A stretch of 64,000 nucleotides of DNA from Macrophomina tecta. Taxonomy: Eukaryota; Ascomycota; Dothideomycetes; Botryosphaeriales; Botryosphaeriaceae. The position numbers were made by a program, and so were the translations under genes. The notes beneath the pieces are model-generated. The model saw only the letters and a list, made by a program, of their open reading frames with translations. It was not told the DNA's origin and made no database searches. The stretch is taken from positions 1,860,001 through 1,924,000 of the forward strand of contig JAKSGN010000043.1 in assembly GCA_024180945.1 (NCBI GenBank), given 5' to 3'. Shown one piece after another: positions 33,169-44,118 of the stretch (position 1 is its first letter; the number at the start of each line of letters is the position of its first letter).

Positions 33169-36100
33169 ATGTGCAAATACCGGTACATATACTACTCGAG
33201 ATGCTCTCACTGCGATATGACGCTCGTCGACTACTGCGACAAGGCGTACACGCGCGCCGGCTTCAAGTCACATCACCTGCGCAATGCAGAGAACAGCGCG
33301 CAATCTTCGGCTTCGCCAAGCGCGCAGACAACGGAAGTCAACAACGGAAAGGCAAGATGCGCAGAAGTTGCTACAGAAGAAAAGCTGGTTGCCGCTGAGT
33401 TGGTCCGCTCGGAAGAGTCGACGGCGAAGCAAGATCTTCCGGCGCGGTTGGCTGTCGAACAAGTCACAGAGCAGCAACAGCAAACATCAGCAAAGGCGTG
33501 GGCTTCCGTCGCCCCCAGCACACTGGCTGTGGAACAGACAGACCCTTCGGAAGACACGGCCTGTCCGACCGCTCTCGCTAGCCCCGCCGCAGCCACGCGT
33601 GGAAGGAGCGGCTTGGACTCGACCATCCGCGCAGCAAAGGCTGGCAGCATGACATCAACTAAGCTCGGAAGGGAAGTGGTCCTTCCAGAAGAGCAGAGCG
33701 ACAAAGGCGCCGGCCTTGATCTCGCCTCGTCTTCGGCGTTCCCTGTACTCGCTTCAAGTGGCGTCGGCCGGTCATCTTCTATCACGGACAGAACCCTATC
33801 TCCACTCCCGGTTCCTTGGGCGCACATCGTTCGAAGTACCAGCGCGAGGTGGTGAGCCCCTGTCCCATTCTCATTCAAAAACTCACTAACTGCTCCGTAT
33901 CCTTGTTGCAGGCCTGCCAGTAGTTCCGCATCGGAGCCCCCAACCGCTTCTGACGCTGGTACAGTCTCCTCGCCCACCTCATCAATAGACCGTAATCTAC
34001 TTGACACTGTTTTACTAGCCACTCCTGCACCCCCGAAAATGGCAGCATCCTCTAGTTTGGGTTCCAAGGCTGTCAGGGCAAAAAAGCCTGCACCCGTCGA
34101 AGACAGTGCCACCCGCACACCCAACAGTCCCAGGAAACGTTTACCCGTCGAATGGACCGGAGGTTCGCCCTCAAGTCCTGGGAAGAACGCGAAGGTATTA
34201 TCCAGACGGAAGTCAATCGGTGCCAATGGCATGTTGCCAAATACCGCTCAGGACCCCTCCGTCCCTCCTCCAAAGGCTCCTACCAAGACCATACCCTTTG
34301 TACTGGCAACAGCTCGCCGTGCTGCAGCGCGTGAGCAAAAAGAGAGGACTGCAATGACCAAGATTGTCCCCGCGGTGCCCGAGGCTCTTACTAAGGACAA
34401 GGCGAGCGGGAAGACACACTCGAAGACCTCATCCGACACATCGACTACTCAGTACCACACAGCAGCTCCGTCCCCGTTCCCGAGTAACTCAAGTCAGAGC
34501 TATGCCACGGCTTTCGAAGAGTTGCATCGGACACTGTCCGCCCCGGGCTCTCCTTCGCGTATTCCGAGGCTAATCGGCGGGGGTAGCCACGGTAGCAACA
34601 CAAGGGCAAGCGGCTCTGAGGCTTCCCCCGTGCGTGCAGACCTTCGAATCCAGGTCGCGGTCTCTGGACCTCTGCTATCAGCAGCTCATGTCAACGCTGT
34701 CAATGAGTATGACAATTCCATTGAAACTCTGGGGCCGCATGAAGAGCCCGAGACTGTACCTCCTACAGAGCAGAGCAAGACGAAGGACGCCGATGTTGGG
34801 CTTGCACGGTCCGGAATGGCAAAGTCGGATGAGGCTCTGAAGAAGGCGAGCTCTACGTTTGGGAGGATACGTCAGATGAAGCACCCTTATTCTCGCGTCC
34901 ACTTCGAGGAAACATCCAAGGCCATCGAGAGCGCTGCCGGTCTTGGGGTTGCTGATGATTCTTCGGTTGCTCAGACAGAAGCAGCTGAACGGACAAACCC
35001 CCCCTCCAACCCCGAACCAAAGCCTCTTGGTGACCACGATCCTGCTTCTGAATCGCCAGCTTCGCAATCAGACTCTGACCAAGCCACAACTCGGACGGAT
35101 AGTTCAGCTCCAGGCTCAGAACACAGTGGAGAATTAGCCGATGTGGAATCGTTGCTATCATCAGCTGATTGGGAAACTAAGGCAGCCATGCGTGAGGGAA
35201 CTCCTTCACCTGAGATGATCAATACTTGGCCGGAAGCATCTGAGAGTAGAGGAACTTACAGTGGTGATGGGAGATTCCCCCGCACAGCGATAGCGGAGAC
35301 CGAGCCGTCTTTCAATGAGGAACAGAGTATCACCTTCGGCCTGGCGGAACGTCTGCAATGGTCGCTTAACCCCAATAGCTGTACTCCCACATTGTCCACC
35401 AACACCGCGCGGGCTCAAAGCACCAACATGGAGATGCCTCGGCCGATGCAATGCAACGGGGCTACTCCCAGTAGGCTCAACGCGCAGGCCCGTGAGTTTG
35501 TTCCGACTCCTATCACTATTAGGACGTCCTGCAATACAAGCACCCCAGCAAGCTGCAATAGGAACAACTGCCCACAGATGCCGGCAGAATGGCAAAATAC
35601 AAGCACGGGTGGATTTAATCCCGATGCGAAGCAGGATAATTACCATCACAGCACCGTTAACATGACTTTCTCAAGTGGTGCAGGAGTCGCTCTTCCTGCT
35701 GGGAAGAAGTACAAGAAGAAGAAGAAATCCCCTAAGAAGACAAGGGACTCAAGCAACCAGTGGGGCCGTCCGATCGATATGTCTCACGGTGCCTCCGGTC
35801 AAAATCAATCGGGTGCCGGGTCAGCCTCTATGTCAAGTGGATCTGCTATGCCGGCAGGATGGTGCATGGTTCGAACGGATGAAGATAATGCCATTGTCGG
35901 TGGACGTAACACCGTGCCTCGGCTGCTCGCAGCTACCGACTATTCATCCATCGTCAACGGGTCTTCTTCGTTGTCCGGATGGCGCACAATCACAGCGGAA
36001 GAAGACGACGCAGTTGTCAGCGGACCAAACACTGTTTCTGATCTCCTTGCAGCTGCAGCGGCACCTTTGGCAGCATCTGGACCCTCTACTGGGTCTGCTC

Positions 36101-36684
36101 TAAGTTCAATTACTGAATCTTCTTTGCCGCCGGCAATGCCTCCGATGATGGGACAATACGGTTTCACGTCGACCTTTCCAGAAGTACATACGCCATTCCT
36201 GACTTCCAGGCAAGGAGGTAGGCCAGATCGCTATTTGCGCGAGATTACGAACATGCCATACGGTCAACGGAGAGGAGGCACTTCGAGCGGCCCGTCCAGG
36301 CAGCTGTACCTAGGTAGAGGCGGCTCAGGTATTCCAACAACACAGATTCCAGATGGAGACCATCCTCATGAACAGTGGTGGCATCAAGGATACACGAGTA
36401 GCAACCGCGGACCGCTAACGATGGGATCGTGGTACGATTGCCTCAGGCAGTCGGGTGGAGGGGAGCGCGCGCAAGAGCTGTACCCGTCCCTCTTCAACGC
36501 CCAGGAGTACGAGGCGGAGGAGGAAGACGGGATCAGAACGCCGAACCAGTTTGGACAGGGCGTGATGAGGACTTGTAACCACATTGAGATGGAAGGCGCC
36601 TTCGAAGCGCTACCACATTACCCTCTGCTATGCACCAAATGCGACCCTGACTGGCACCCGAACATGAGCCAACGGAACGACTAG
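33169..36684 (+). CDS. Uncharacterised large Ser/Thr/Pro-rich protein with cysteine motifs at both ends
   Basis: Two exons (33169-33851, 33912-36684; GTGAGC...TTGCAG, phase 2) give 1151 residues starting in the strong context GCCACCATG. The N-terminus MCKYRYIYYSRCSHCDMTLV plus DYC has four closely spaced Cys, and the C-terminus has RTCNHIEMEGAF...LLCTKCDPDWHP, again Cys/His pairs, so a split or terminal zinc-binding module is possible. The middle 1000 residues are disordered, rich in S, T, P, A and E. An internal duplication is visible near residues 880-970: GWCMVRTDEDNAIVGGRNTV...LLAA and GWRTITAEEDDAVVSGPNTV...LLAA. A basic patch KKYKKKKKSPKK precedes it. I do not recognise the family and assign no function; a nuclear scaffold is a guess from composition. 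Confidence 0.72.
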
Positions 36685-38330
36685 CTGTTGCTGATCATAG
36701 AGAGAAGAACAAGAGACGCAGAGAAGCAGAAGACTCGAAGGTCAAAGCGGAGCGTTGGCGCCTGCCATTTTGCGACAAGGCAGGGTCTTTGAGCGTTCCG
36801 GTCTGGCGGTTTTCTTCATAACACAGCAAGATAACCCCTTGCGTTCAGCAAGAAATTTCTAGAAGGCAAAAAGCAGCGCGGCTCGATCCGTTGGCGCATG
36901 AAGATAATTGCGACAGGAGCAAGGGCAAGGGAGGCAAGCATCGGCGCTGGCTGTGCTGGGCAGCGGCGATGGCACTGTATTCGTCGAATTTCAGCGGCAC
37001 GGGAGGATGACGTGCAGGGTGCAGCTCTCACTCCCCCCGGCTTATGGTTTTTTTTTTTTTTTTCGTTCTCTTTCTTTTACCATTTTCAGACTGCAGCCTT
37101 GTCGTCCGGCAGACAGGAGTCCCAGGTGGGCGGGAGAATTCCGAAAGCTTCTTCGGCGGAAAAGTATCTGCACAGCATGGGTGGGATCAGGGGTTATCAA
37201 TTGCTGCAAGCAAGCAAGCATAGCGATTAAGCGTAAATACATGGCTAACGACTGTGCTGCGAGTGTGGGTTTCTTTCGTGAAAACACAGCATTGATGAGT
37301 GGCGAAACGCCGGCATGGAGAACAAGCGCGTGTCTGAGGCGACGGCGCATTGTTTCTGGGGGCTAGGCGAAGGCACCAGAAGGGATTGTGAGTGGTGCCA
37401 GTGCCAGAGGCGGCCGCGGTCACGCGGCTGTCAGGCGGCGAAGACCGGGCGTCCCTACCTTAAGGAACCCCAAAAGACATGAGTCGTGTCGCCCTCGCAA
37501 AGCGCGCGACGGGTCCCAGCGCATCGCAGGCGGTGGCCTCTATGCAAAACGGCCGCCGCGTTTTCTCCACGTTGCCCTGCCAATGCGAGGCGTCAGGCGT
37601 CCGCAGGCGATTTCCGGGGCTGGCCGAGTGGATGCAGCCGGCAGAGGCGGAACGCGAGGTGGCAGTGGCAGTGGGATGCACCATCGTGTTGGATGGGGTT
37701 TGGCAGGGCGCTTGTGAAAAGAAACGGCTCGAAGGGGACGGCTATTTTTGCGCCAGCAGCGTCTGGTTTGCTGCAGGGCCTTTTCGCAGCGAGCGTGCGC
37801 TCGTGTCGCCCGGGCTCTTTGCCTGTCGCGGCGCTAGCGGCGTGCGCGACACCCTCCAAGGTTAAGGTTAGGGCAATCCTCCGCATGGGCGATCTGCCAT
37901 TATCAGCCAACCTTAATTGCCTCCATTCCTCCACACGCCCAATGTGGTTTCGCGCCCGCCCGTCGACCTGCCCGCATGCCGCGCTTTTCTGTGCTGCAGC
38001 CCCCCTGGGCCGGCCCACTCTCATGTCGCCGCTCCTCAGCTTCTTCTCCCTGTTCCTGTTCCTCTTCCTCTTCCTCTCCAGCGTCGCCCGCTCCTGCCAA
38101 TCCAGCGTCACGGCTCCCATTCGCTCGTCCGTGCTGCTGCTGCCTGCTGTCGCTTTATTCTTTTCCAAACACTCGCTCCCGTCCCACTGACGCACCGAGC
38201 CTGCCGCGCGCCGTCAAAAAGACACGCCCTGCGTCTGCCCGCGTCCACCTGTGCGACCACCACCGCCCACTCCACCTCCCATTCGCCCTGCGCCCACACA
38301 CGTCCCGTGCGTGTAGTCTCTCCCGTCGCC
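36685..38330. other. Intergenic region and CT-rich leader
   Basis: No gene recognised. Contains a run of 16 T at 37048-37063 and a short GGTTAAGGTTAGGG-like motif around 37859-37873. From about 37900 the plus strand is pyrimidine-rich up to the ATG at 38331, consistent with a long leader of the wall-enzyme gene. Open frames here come from high GC content. Confidence 0.5.
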
Positions 38331-39884
38331 ATGGGCCGCTCGTTCACGTCCGCTGCCGCTCTGGCAGCTGTCGCCCTGCTCTCGGCCGTGCAAAATGCCC
38401 ACGCCGACATCCCTACCTGCGGGCCTAACAACCCGTGCCCGGCCGAAGCTCCGTGCTGCTCTCGTACGTCACTTCATGAGTGTTTCACCCCTGCACGCAT
38501 ATGCAGCCACCACCATGGCGGATAGCTAACCTCGCCTCCCCGCCTGCAGAGTATGGCCAGTGTGGTGTCGGCGCATACTGCCTGGGCGGCTGTGACCCGC
38601 TCTTCTCCCACTCGCTCGACTCGTGCGTGCCCGCGCCCGTCTGCGACCCGGACACCTTCAAGATTGACGGCCTGAGTGGTGTCACCGACATCACCAAATA
38701 CCTTGGCGATGCCTCCAAGACCAACTGGGTTTCGACCGGCAAGCCGCTGGAGTACGAGGGCGGCGTGCTGCTCACCATGGCCCAGGATACCGTTGGTACC
38801 TTGTTGGCCAGCAGCCATTACGTATGGTACGGCAAGATCACTGCCAAGATGACGACCTCCCAGGGCAAGGGTGTCGTCACTGCTTTCATTATGATGAGCG
38901 ATGTGAAGGACGAGATCGACTTCGAGTTCATCGGTGTTGATATCAACCATGCTCAGAGCAACTTCTACTCTCAAGGAGTGACGAACTGTGAGTTTGAATT
39001 ATGGGGATACCTGGGCAGTCCGTCTCGCGTTCTAACCAATTCCTCTAGACGACAACGGCATGAACCTCACAGTCGACAGCGACACCGTCAACAATGAGCA
39101 TGAATACGTCATTGACTGGCAGCCTGACACCCTCACCTGGTCCATTGACGGCAACGTCATGCGCACGCTTAACCGCAAGGACACCTGGAACTCTACTTCC
39201 GGCCGCTTCGACTATCCCCAGACTCCTTCCCGTGTGATGCTTTCCCTCTGGCCTGCTGGTCTTCCTTCCAACGCCGAGGGCACCATTAACTGGGCAGGAG
39301 GTCTTGTCGACTGGAACAGCCAGTACATGCAGAACGGCTATTACTACGCGCACTTCTCCTCAATTGAGGTCGAGTGCTACGACCCGCCGTCGGGCGCCAA
39401 CAAGGAGGGCTCCAAGACTTACATCTACAACAACGAGGCTGGCACCAACGACACCGTTGTCATCAGTGACAAGCAGATCATCCTCGGCTCTCTGCAGGCG
39501 ACGGGTGAGGACCCTAACAAAGGCAAGGCATCCAGTTCTTCTGCCTCTGCTGGCACGTCCAAGACCAGCTCCGCTGCGTCCGCATCCAGCACTGCCGCTG
39601 CACCTGAGTCCGTCCCCGGCATGAGCGGTGGCGGTAACCGTGGCGATACCGGTACCGTCCAGAGCTCTGACGGTTCTGATAGCTCGTCTGGCAGCTCGAC
39701 CTCCAGCAGTGACAGCAGCAGCAGCAGTGGTGGTGGTTCGTCCACTTCTTCAAGCTCGCAGAGCTTCGACCAGGGCAACAATAACAGCAACAACAGCAGC
39801 AGTGACGCACCATCGGGTTTCCAAGCTGTCGGCGCCAGCTGCGTTGCTCTTGTTGCTGCTTTTGCCAGTCTGCTGATGCTTTAG
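38331..39884 (+). CDS. Crh-type GPI-anchored chitin-glucan transglycosylase (GH16)
   Basis: Cell-wall enzyme that links chitin to beta-glucan. Three exons (38331-38463, 38550-38987, 39049-39884) give 468 residues. Signal peptide residues 1-25. A Cys-rich chitin-binding-like module follows (CGPNNPCPAEAPCCSQYGQC...CLGGC). The GH16 domain carries DEIDFEF with Glu166 (nucleophile) and Glu170 (acid/base), and later VIDWQPDTLTWSIDG and WAGGLVDW. The last 130 residues are Ser/Thr-rich and end in SSDAPSGFQAVGASC plus a hydrophobic tail (VALVAAFASLLML), a GPI-anchor signal. This is the standard layout of fungal Crh1/Utr2 proteins, so it should sit in the wall or plasma membrane. A CT-rich leader precedes the ATG. 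Confidence 0.94.
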
Positions 39885-40606
39885 ATTTCTTGGCTGTAGT
39901 AGCTGAGCCTGATCGAGGCACGCCGGCCGAGGAGTATCCGAGAAGTAAGACGACACGTCGGCCTTCCTGTGCGGTCGACATGCAACACGCTCCTCGGTGG
40001 GCCCTATCGGTAGGTCGCGCTTTGGTTCCTTGCGCTCCAGCGTACTCCGTATTTCTTCTTTCAGTTTCACGATTTAGAGTGGTTTCCGGAACGATGAGCA
40101 TGATACCACCTGGCCGTTCCTTGGGTTTGAAGAGACACTTTTGTCATTTTTGGTTTGATGCATTAGCATGCCGCGGATGCATCATTGGATCTTTCTCTTA
40201 TTAAGCGCAGCATTTTCGTATGGGTAGGGAAAAGACTGGATGGGTGCTGGCGGAAGGTGTAATGAATCCTGGAAGGTGAGGGAAGTGGGCGTAGTCCCCC
40301 AGCAGCCTCTATTCATGTACATTTGTCGAGATGGATTAATCATCGTAATCAGTAGTCGAGCAGATCAACAATAGTCGAAGGCATTTACTCGCTGATCCGA
40401 ATTTATGCATGAGACGTTGAAGTGAAGTCACGCGTATGGTGTTGAAGTGATCGTGCAAGAGCTGACTTTTTCTGGTATGTCAATCAATCCATTGCTACTA
40501 TAACTCCAGACTTATCATTGCGCCCAGGCCCCACAACTCTACTAGAAGAAAGTAAAACGATAAAAGAGTATCACCACAGTACAGGCCTTCTCACCATCTA
40601 TCCCTT
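39885..40606. other. Convergent 3' spacer
   Basis: Between the stops of two convergent genes; 3' UTRs and terminators expected. No gene seen. Confidence 0.6.
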
Positions 40607-42703
40607 TTAAATCCAAGCCCACGTATCATAATCATCCTCCGTCACCTCCTCCGCCGCCAGCCCTTCGATGGGATCGATAGTGGCATTCGGCCAGCGCGTC
40701 AACAGCTGCCGATGGAACTCGGCCGCGCCGGCGTCTGCGGGCTTGTAGCCGTCGCGCGCGGACTGACACAGCGCAAAGGCGTCGCGCCAGGTCAGCAGCG
40801 GCGGCGGGCCCCACAGCGGGAACCGGCGGTAGCTGGCGACGACGCGCACGCTGCGCACCGTGGCGGGGATGCGCGGCACGAGCCGCGCGGCCGCCCTGGT
40901 GTTGAGCCCGATGGTCGGCCCTGCCCGCGGCGCGTCCGGCTGGACGCCGCCGCGCGGGTCCAGCCGGTGCAGCAGGCTCGCCAGCGCGTCCCAGTCGTGC
41001 GCCAGCGCGTCGCGCGCGTGCAGGGCGACGGCCAGGTGCGTGACGGACGGGTCGGGGCGCCGGGTGAAGCGGTCGAGCTGGAGCAGGTCGAGCGGGAAGT
41101 TGCGCAGCCAGTATTCCTCGGCGCGCGCCTGCACGTGCGCGCCCGCCAGCTGCCCGTCGAGCTGCTCGCGGAAGCGCTGGTACTTGCGCCGGTCGCTGGC
41201 CGAGATGGCGTCGACGCCTTGCTGCGCGGGCGGCACGTCGTTGGCCACCACGCGCAGCGCCATCACCGCGCTGTAGCGCCGCCGAGGGTCGCGAGGCAGC
41301 CGCCGGATGATCTCGGCGCTGTTTCGCCGGAGCGTGCAGAGGCCGATGGTGCGGCGGATGGGCATGTCGACGAGGTTGGGCGGCAGGTCGAGCAGCCCGG
41401 CGCGTGCTGGTGACCTGCCGCTGGCGCCGCCGCCGCCGGTCGGCGGGCGGGTGATGATGTCGGCGTCGTCTTGCCGCTCGCACTCTGAGCCAGAGAACTC
41501 GAGGTCGTCGCCCGTCAGCGGCCGGTCGTACTCGGGCGTGGGCTCGCGCTCGGCCACGGCCGGGATTTCGTCGCTGTCGTCCGCGGAGTCGGTGAACTCG
41601 ATGTCTTCGCCCGTGAGGGGGCGGTCGTGCTCGGGCGTCGTCCTGCGGTGGCCCGGGGCGGAGGCAGGCGGGAAGTAGCCCGGGTTGAGGTCGTTGAGGG
41701 CGAGGAGTTGTTCGTCGGAGTCGGCAATGCGGTCTGGCGTGGACCCTCCACGAGAGCGGCTTACGGAGCTGGGTTGTGGCGGCGGGGCTCGCAGTGAATC
41801 CAAGCCATCTTCCTCTTCGACATCCTCCTCGTCGACATGCGGTTGGCGCCATTTGGCCGGGTTCTGGGAGGACCCTCTATTCGCGATGCGTGCCGAAGGG
41901 GAACGCGAGCTGGGTCGAGAGTGACGAGAGCTACGCTCAGATGGGTAATACGAGGGCTCAAGCGAGCTATTTTGGTAGGGCGAATCAGACGGGTCATCTT
42001 CGTCGTCCTCATCTTCATCTATAGCGTCATTGCTGAAGTAGGCAAGCGGGGGAGAAGCCGCACTAGCCGATCTCGAACGAGTTCGAGCTTGGATTCTTGC
42101 GCTACGGCACTTAGGCATCAGTGTGAGATCGGCCGCCGACGTATTCGAAGTCACAGGAGTGGCAGACATGCTACTCGGCCTTCGAGTCCTTGTGCTGCGG
42201 CGAAGAGACATGGAGGGAGTGCTGCTCCTCTCCCGAGACAAATAATCCGGGAAACTGACGTGCTTTTGCCCATATAACGACTTTGACGGCCCCTTGCTGG
42301 TTATATGGCTCCCTGTGGAAAAGTAGGGATAATTGTTGCTGTTGTAATCATTACTTGACGGTTGAAGGGGCTTGTTTTTACGAATGCGCGGACGCTGACG
42401 GCTATTACTAGGCTCTTTATATCGCTTATCCGCCGTTTTATTTCTAGAGACTTGATTGTACCTTCTGAAGTATGTGCTATTGTGAGATGAAGCAGGCCAG
42501 GGGCTATTCATGTCTGTGGCGCGGCGACGAGAAGTGCCGCTTTTTGCCAGAGCCGCACGCGAGCTGGAGTGTGAGTTGTAACGCTTGGCCAACGGTTTTC
42601 TCTTTGCACCAGGTGGCGTCGGCCAGGTTCTGTTGGCACTGGAAAGGGAGCCAAATGGCTGACCGAGACCAAATTCCTGGTACAAGGAACCAAAGAGGGC
42701 CAT
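40607..42703 (-). CDS. Uncharacterised protein, disordered N-half and GC-rich ordered C-half
   Basis: Open frame of 698 codons on the minus strand. Residues 1-350 are disordered, rich in S, R, N and P (SRERSSTPSMSLRRSTRTRR, several RS clusters) with an acidic patch DEDEDDEDDPSD. A duplicated motif follows: TPEHDRPLTGEDIEFTDS and TPEYDRPLTGDDLEFSGS. Residues about 440-690 look folded, with conserved-looking segments such as RRTIGLCTLRRNSAEIIRRL, YWLRNFPLDLLQLDRF, GPTIGLNTRAAARLVPRIP and TWRDAFALCQSARDGYKPAD. The coding DNA for this half (about 40640-41800) is far more GC-rich than the 5' half. It ends at TAA after YDTWAWI. I do not recognise the family; the C-half may be a fungal-specific domain. 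No membrane segment or signal peptide. Confidence 0.7.
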   Translation of the reverse strand: MALFGSLYQEFGLGQPFGSLSSANRTWPTPPGAKRKPLAKRYNSHSSSRAALAKSGTSRRRATDMNSPWPASSHNSTYFRRYNQVSRNKTADKRYKEPSNSRQRPRIRKNKPLQPSSNDYNSNNYPYFSTGSHITSKGPSKSLYGQKHVSFPDYLSRERSSTPSMSLRRSTRTRRPSSMSATPVTSNTSAADLTLMPKCRSARIQARTRSRSASAASPPLAYFSNDAIDEDEDDEDDPSDSPYQNSSLEPSYYPSERSSRHSRPSSRSPSARIANRGSSQNPAKWRQPHVDEEDVEEEDGLDSLRAPPPQPSSVSRSRGGSTPDRIADSDEQLLALNDLNPGYFPPASAPGHRRTTPEHDRPLTGEDIEFTDSADDSDEIPAVAEREPTPEYDRPLTGDDLEFSGSECERQDDADIITRPPTGGGGASGRSPARAGLLDLPPNLVDMPIRRTIGLCTLRRNSAEIIRRLPRDPRRRYSAVMALRVVANDVPPAQQGVDAISASDRRKYQRFREQLDGQLAGAHVQARAEEYWLRNFPLDLLQLDRFTRRPDPSVTHLAVALHARDALAHDWDALASLLHRLDPRGGVQPDAPRAGPTIGLNTRAAARLVPRIPATVRSVRVVASYRRFPLWGPPPLLTWRDAFALCQSARDGYKPADAGAAEFHRQLLTRWPNATIDPIEGLAAEEVTEDDYDTWAWI

Positions 42704-44118
42704 AGCTGGTGGAGGTGATAGTGCGGGCGGAGAGGGTTAGGACGAGGCTTGGAGGGGTCTCTCAGCAGCCAGAGGGCTGCTAGGACATCTAGAGAAAATA
42801 AGTTGCGCGGTATGTGTTTGCGGTGGTCTTTGAGTCATCGTTTCTTAAGTGTTGATATGCGTTTCATTGTTCTCTTTCGCCAACTCTGATGGCAATTAAC
42901 ATGATTGCCCCTTCCGGCACGTCCTGATCTTCGTCTACATAGAACATAGGAACTTCCCATCCTGATCCTCGCCTGAGCTCATTGATTTCCGATTCCGATG
43001 AAGGTCTTTGTTTCGCTGTCGCGATGCAACCGGGATTCTTGTCATGGGGGCCCTCTGCGGCCTTGATGCCCAAGACCTCATGTCTTTGTGTCGAAACTTT
43101 CAGAAGAGCCGTACGATATCCATACTGCCAGTTCACGCCCGTTGGACAATATTGTATTGATTTTCATGGCCGGATAAATGCAGTCTTGCGTCCGAATTTA
43201 TTTATTTACTTTGGCGTATGGTTCTCAAGTGTTGTGGTGAATGCGTGGCGCGTTTGCAATACCTGTACTGTTCTCGCACAATAATCTGGACGCGGTGCTG
43301 AATGGGTTTTTTTTTTAAAAAAAAAAAAATATTTTCATCTGCCGGCCATTAGTCTATATGCATGATTCATTCCGACCAGAAAGCGCTTCAGTTTCGAATA
43401 TATTTTGCATTTTTTTTTTGTCAACATAACCGGTACAAGATATGGGTACCTAACGTTGAGGTGACTCAGACGTCAAAATGTCTGATAATTATTATAGAAA
43501 ACATATTCTCGAATTGCCATTGCCTATTTAGGCAACATATCTATCGCTGGCGGAGTTACCGAGCGCTCCATTACATACGAAAGGAAAAGGGTCCAAGTAT
43601 CTCAAGACCCAAGCGGCAGACATAGACAAGCGGTAGTGCTGAATTACTACGTTATTTAAACTGATGAAAATTTTCCACTAACTGCTATAGAACACCTGAA
43701 GTGTCTCGAGGTGTCCAATTTATTACGTGTTTCTCAGACCGTCTTCACAGGATACGCTCTCGCGCTTTTGCCGAACCATGGCAGGACCATTCGGATTCCA
43801 ATGGTCAAATAGCCAATGATAAGCTACATTAGTAAACACTCGGAGCACGTCTCCTGTTGTCAAACTACTCTTCATGATGTGGGTGATGGCTTAACAACTT
43901 ATGTACAGTCTGAAATGCATGACTTCGCTACAGGCTTAAGTACGTCCATCCATGACCACGTATGAATCTTTTCATTGCAATCTACCCATCAACTCCCAGA
44001 GCATGCTCTTGGAAACGGTCTAGCTGTCAACTGGTCAAAGCTCAAATCACCCGCCCCGATTACCGAGGATGCATATGTGCAAGATATGCATAGACTAACA
44101 AAATAGGCAACGCTGATA
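42704..44118. other. AT-rich intergenic region
   Basis: Mostly AT-rich, especially from about 43140 to 44100, with A/T runs at 43309-43332 and 43410-43420. It contains the small doubtful frame listed separately. No RNA gene or repeat unit was identified. Confidence 0.5.
42864..43136 (-). CDS. Possible small protein of unknown function
   Basis: A 90-codon frame on the minus strand. Its second half (INELRRGSGWEVPMFYVDED then QDVPEGAIMLIAIRVGEREQ) reads like protein rather than random translation, with balanced charge and few rare residues. No domain, signal peptide or neighbouring homologue is recognised, and it lies at the edge of an AT-rich spacer, so it could be a decayed exon or chance. 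Confidence 0.25.
   Translation of the reverse strand: MNWQYGYRTALLKVSTQRHEVLGIKAAEGPHDKNPGCIATAKQRPSSESEINELRRGSGWEVPMFYVDEDQDVPEGAIMLIAIRVGEREQ

Noticed and set aside
33273..34232. Minus-strand frame of 319 codons
   Set aside because: Antisense to the large orphan gene and spanning its intron; composition is that expected from a Ser/Ala-rich sense strand.
37859..37873. Telomere-like GGTTAAGGTTAGGG
   Set aside because: Only about two degenerate units, so not evidence of a telomeric or interstitial telomere array. A similar single motif occurs near 24936.
37486..38525. Overlapping frames before the Crh-type gene
   Set aside because: Low-complexity Leu/Pro/Ser/Arg translations from a CT-rich leader; the conserved signal peptide begins only at 38331.
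40712..41413. Plus-strand frames in the GC-rich half of the 40.6-42.7 kb gene
   Set aside because: Opposite a frame with more protein-like composition; all frames stay open because GC content is very high.
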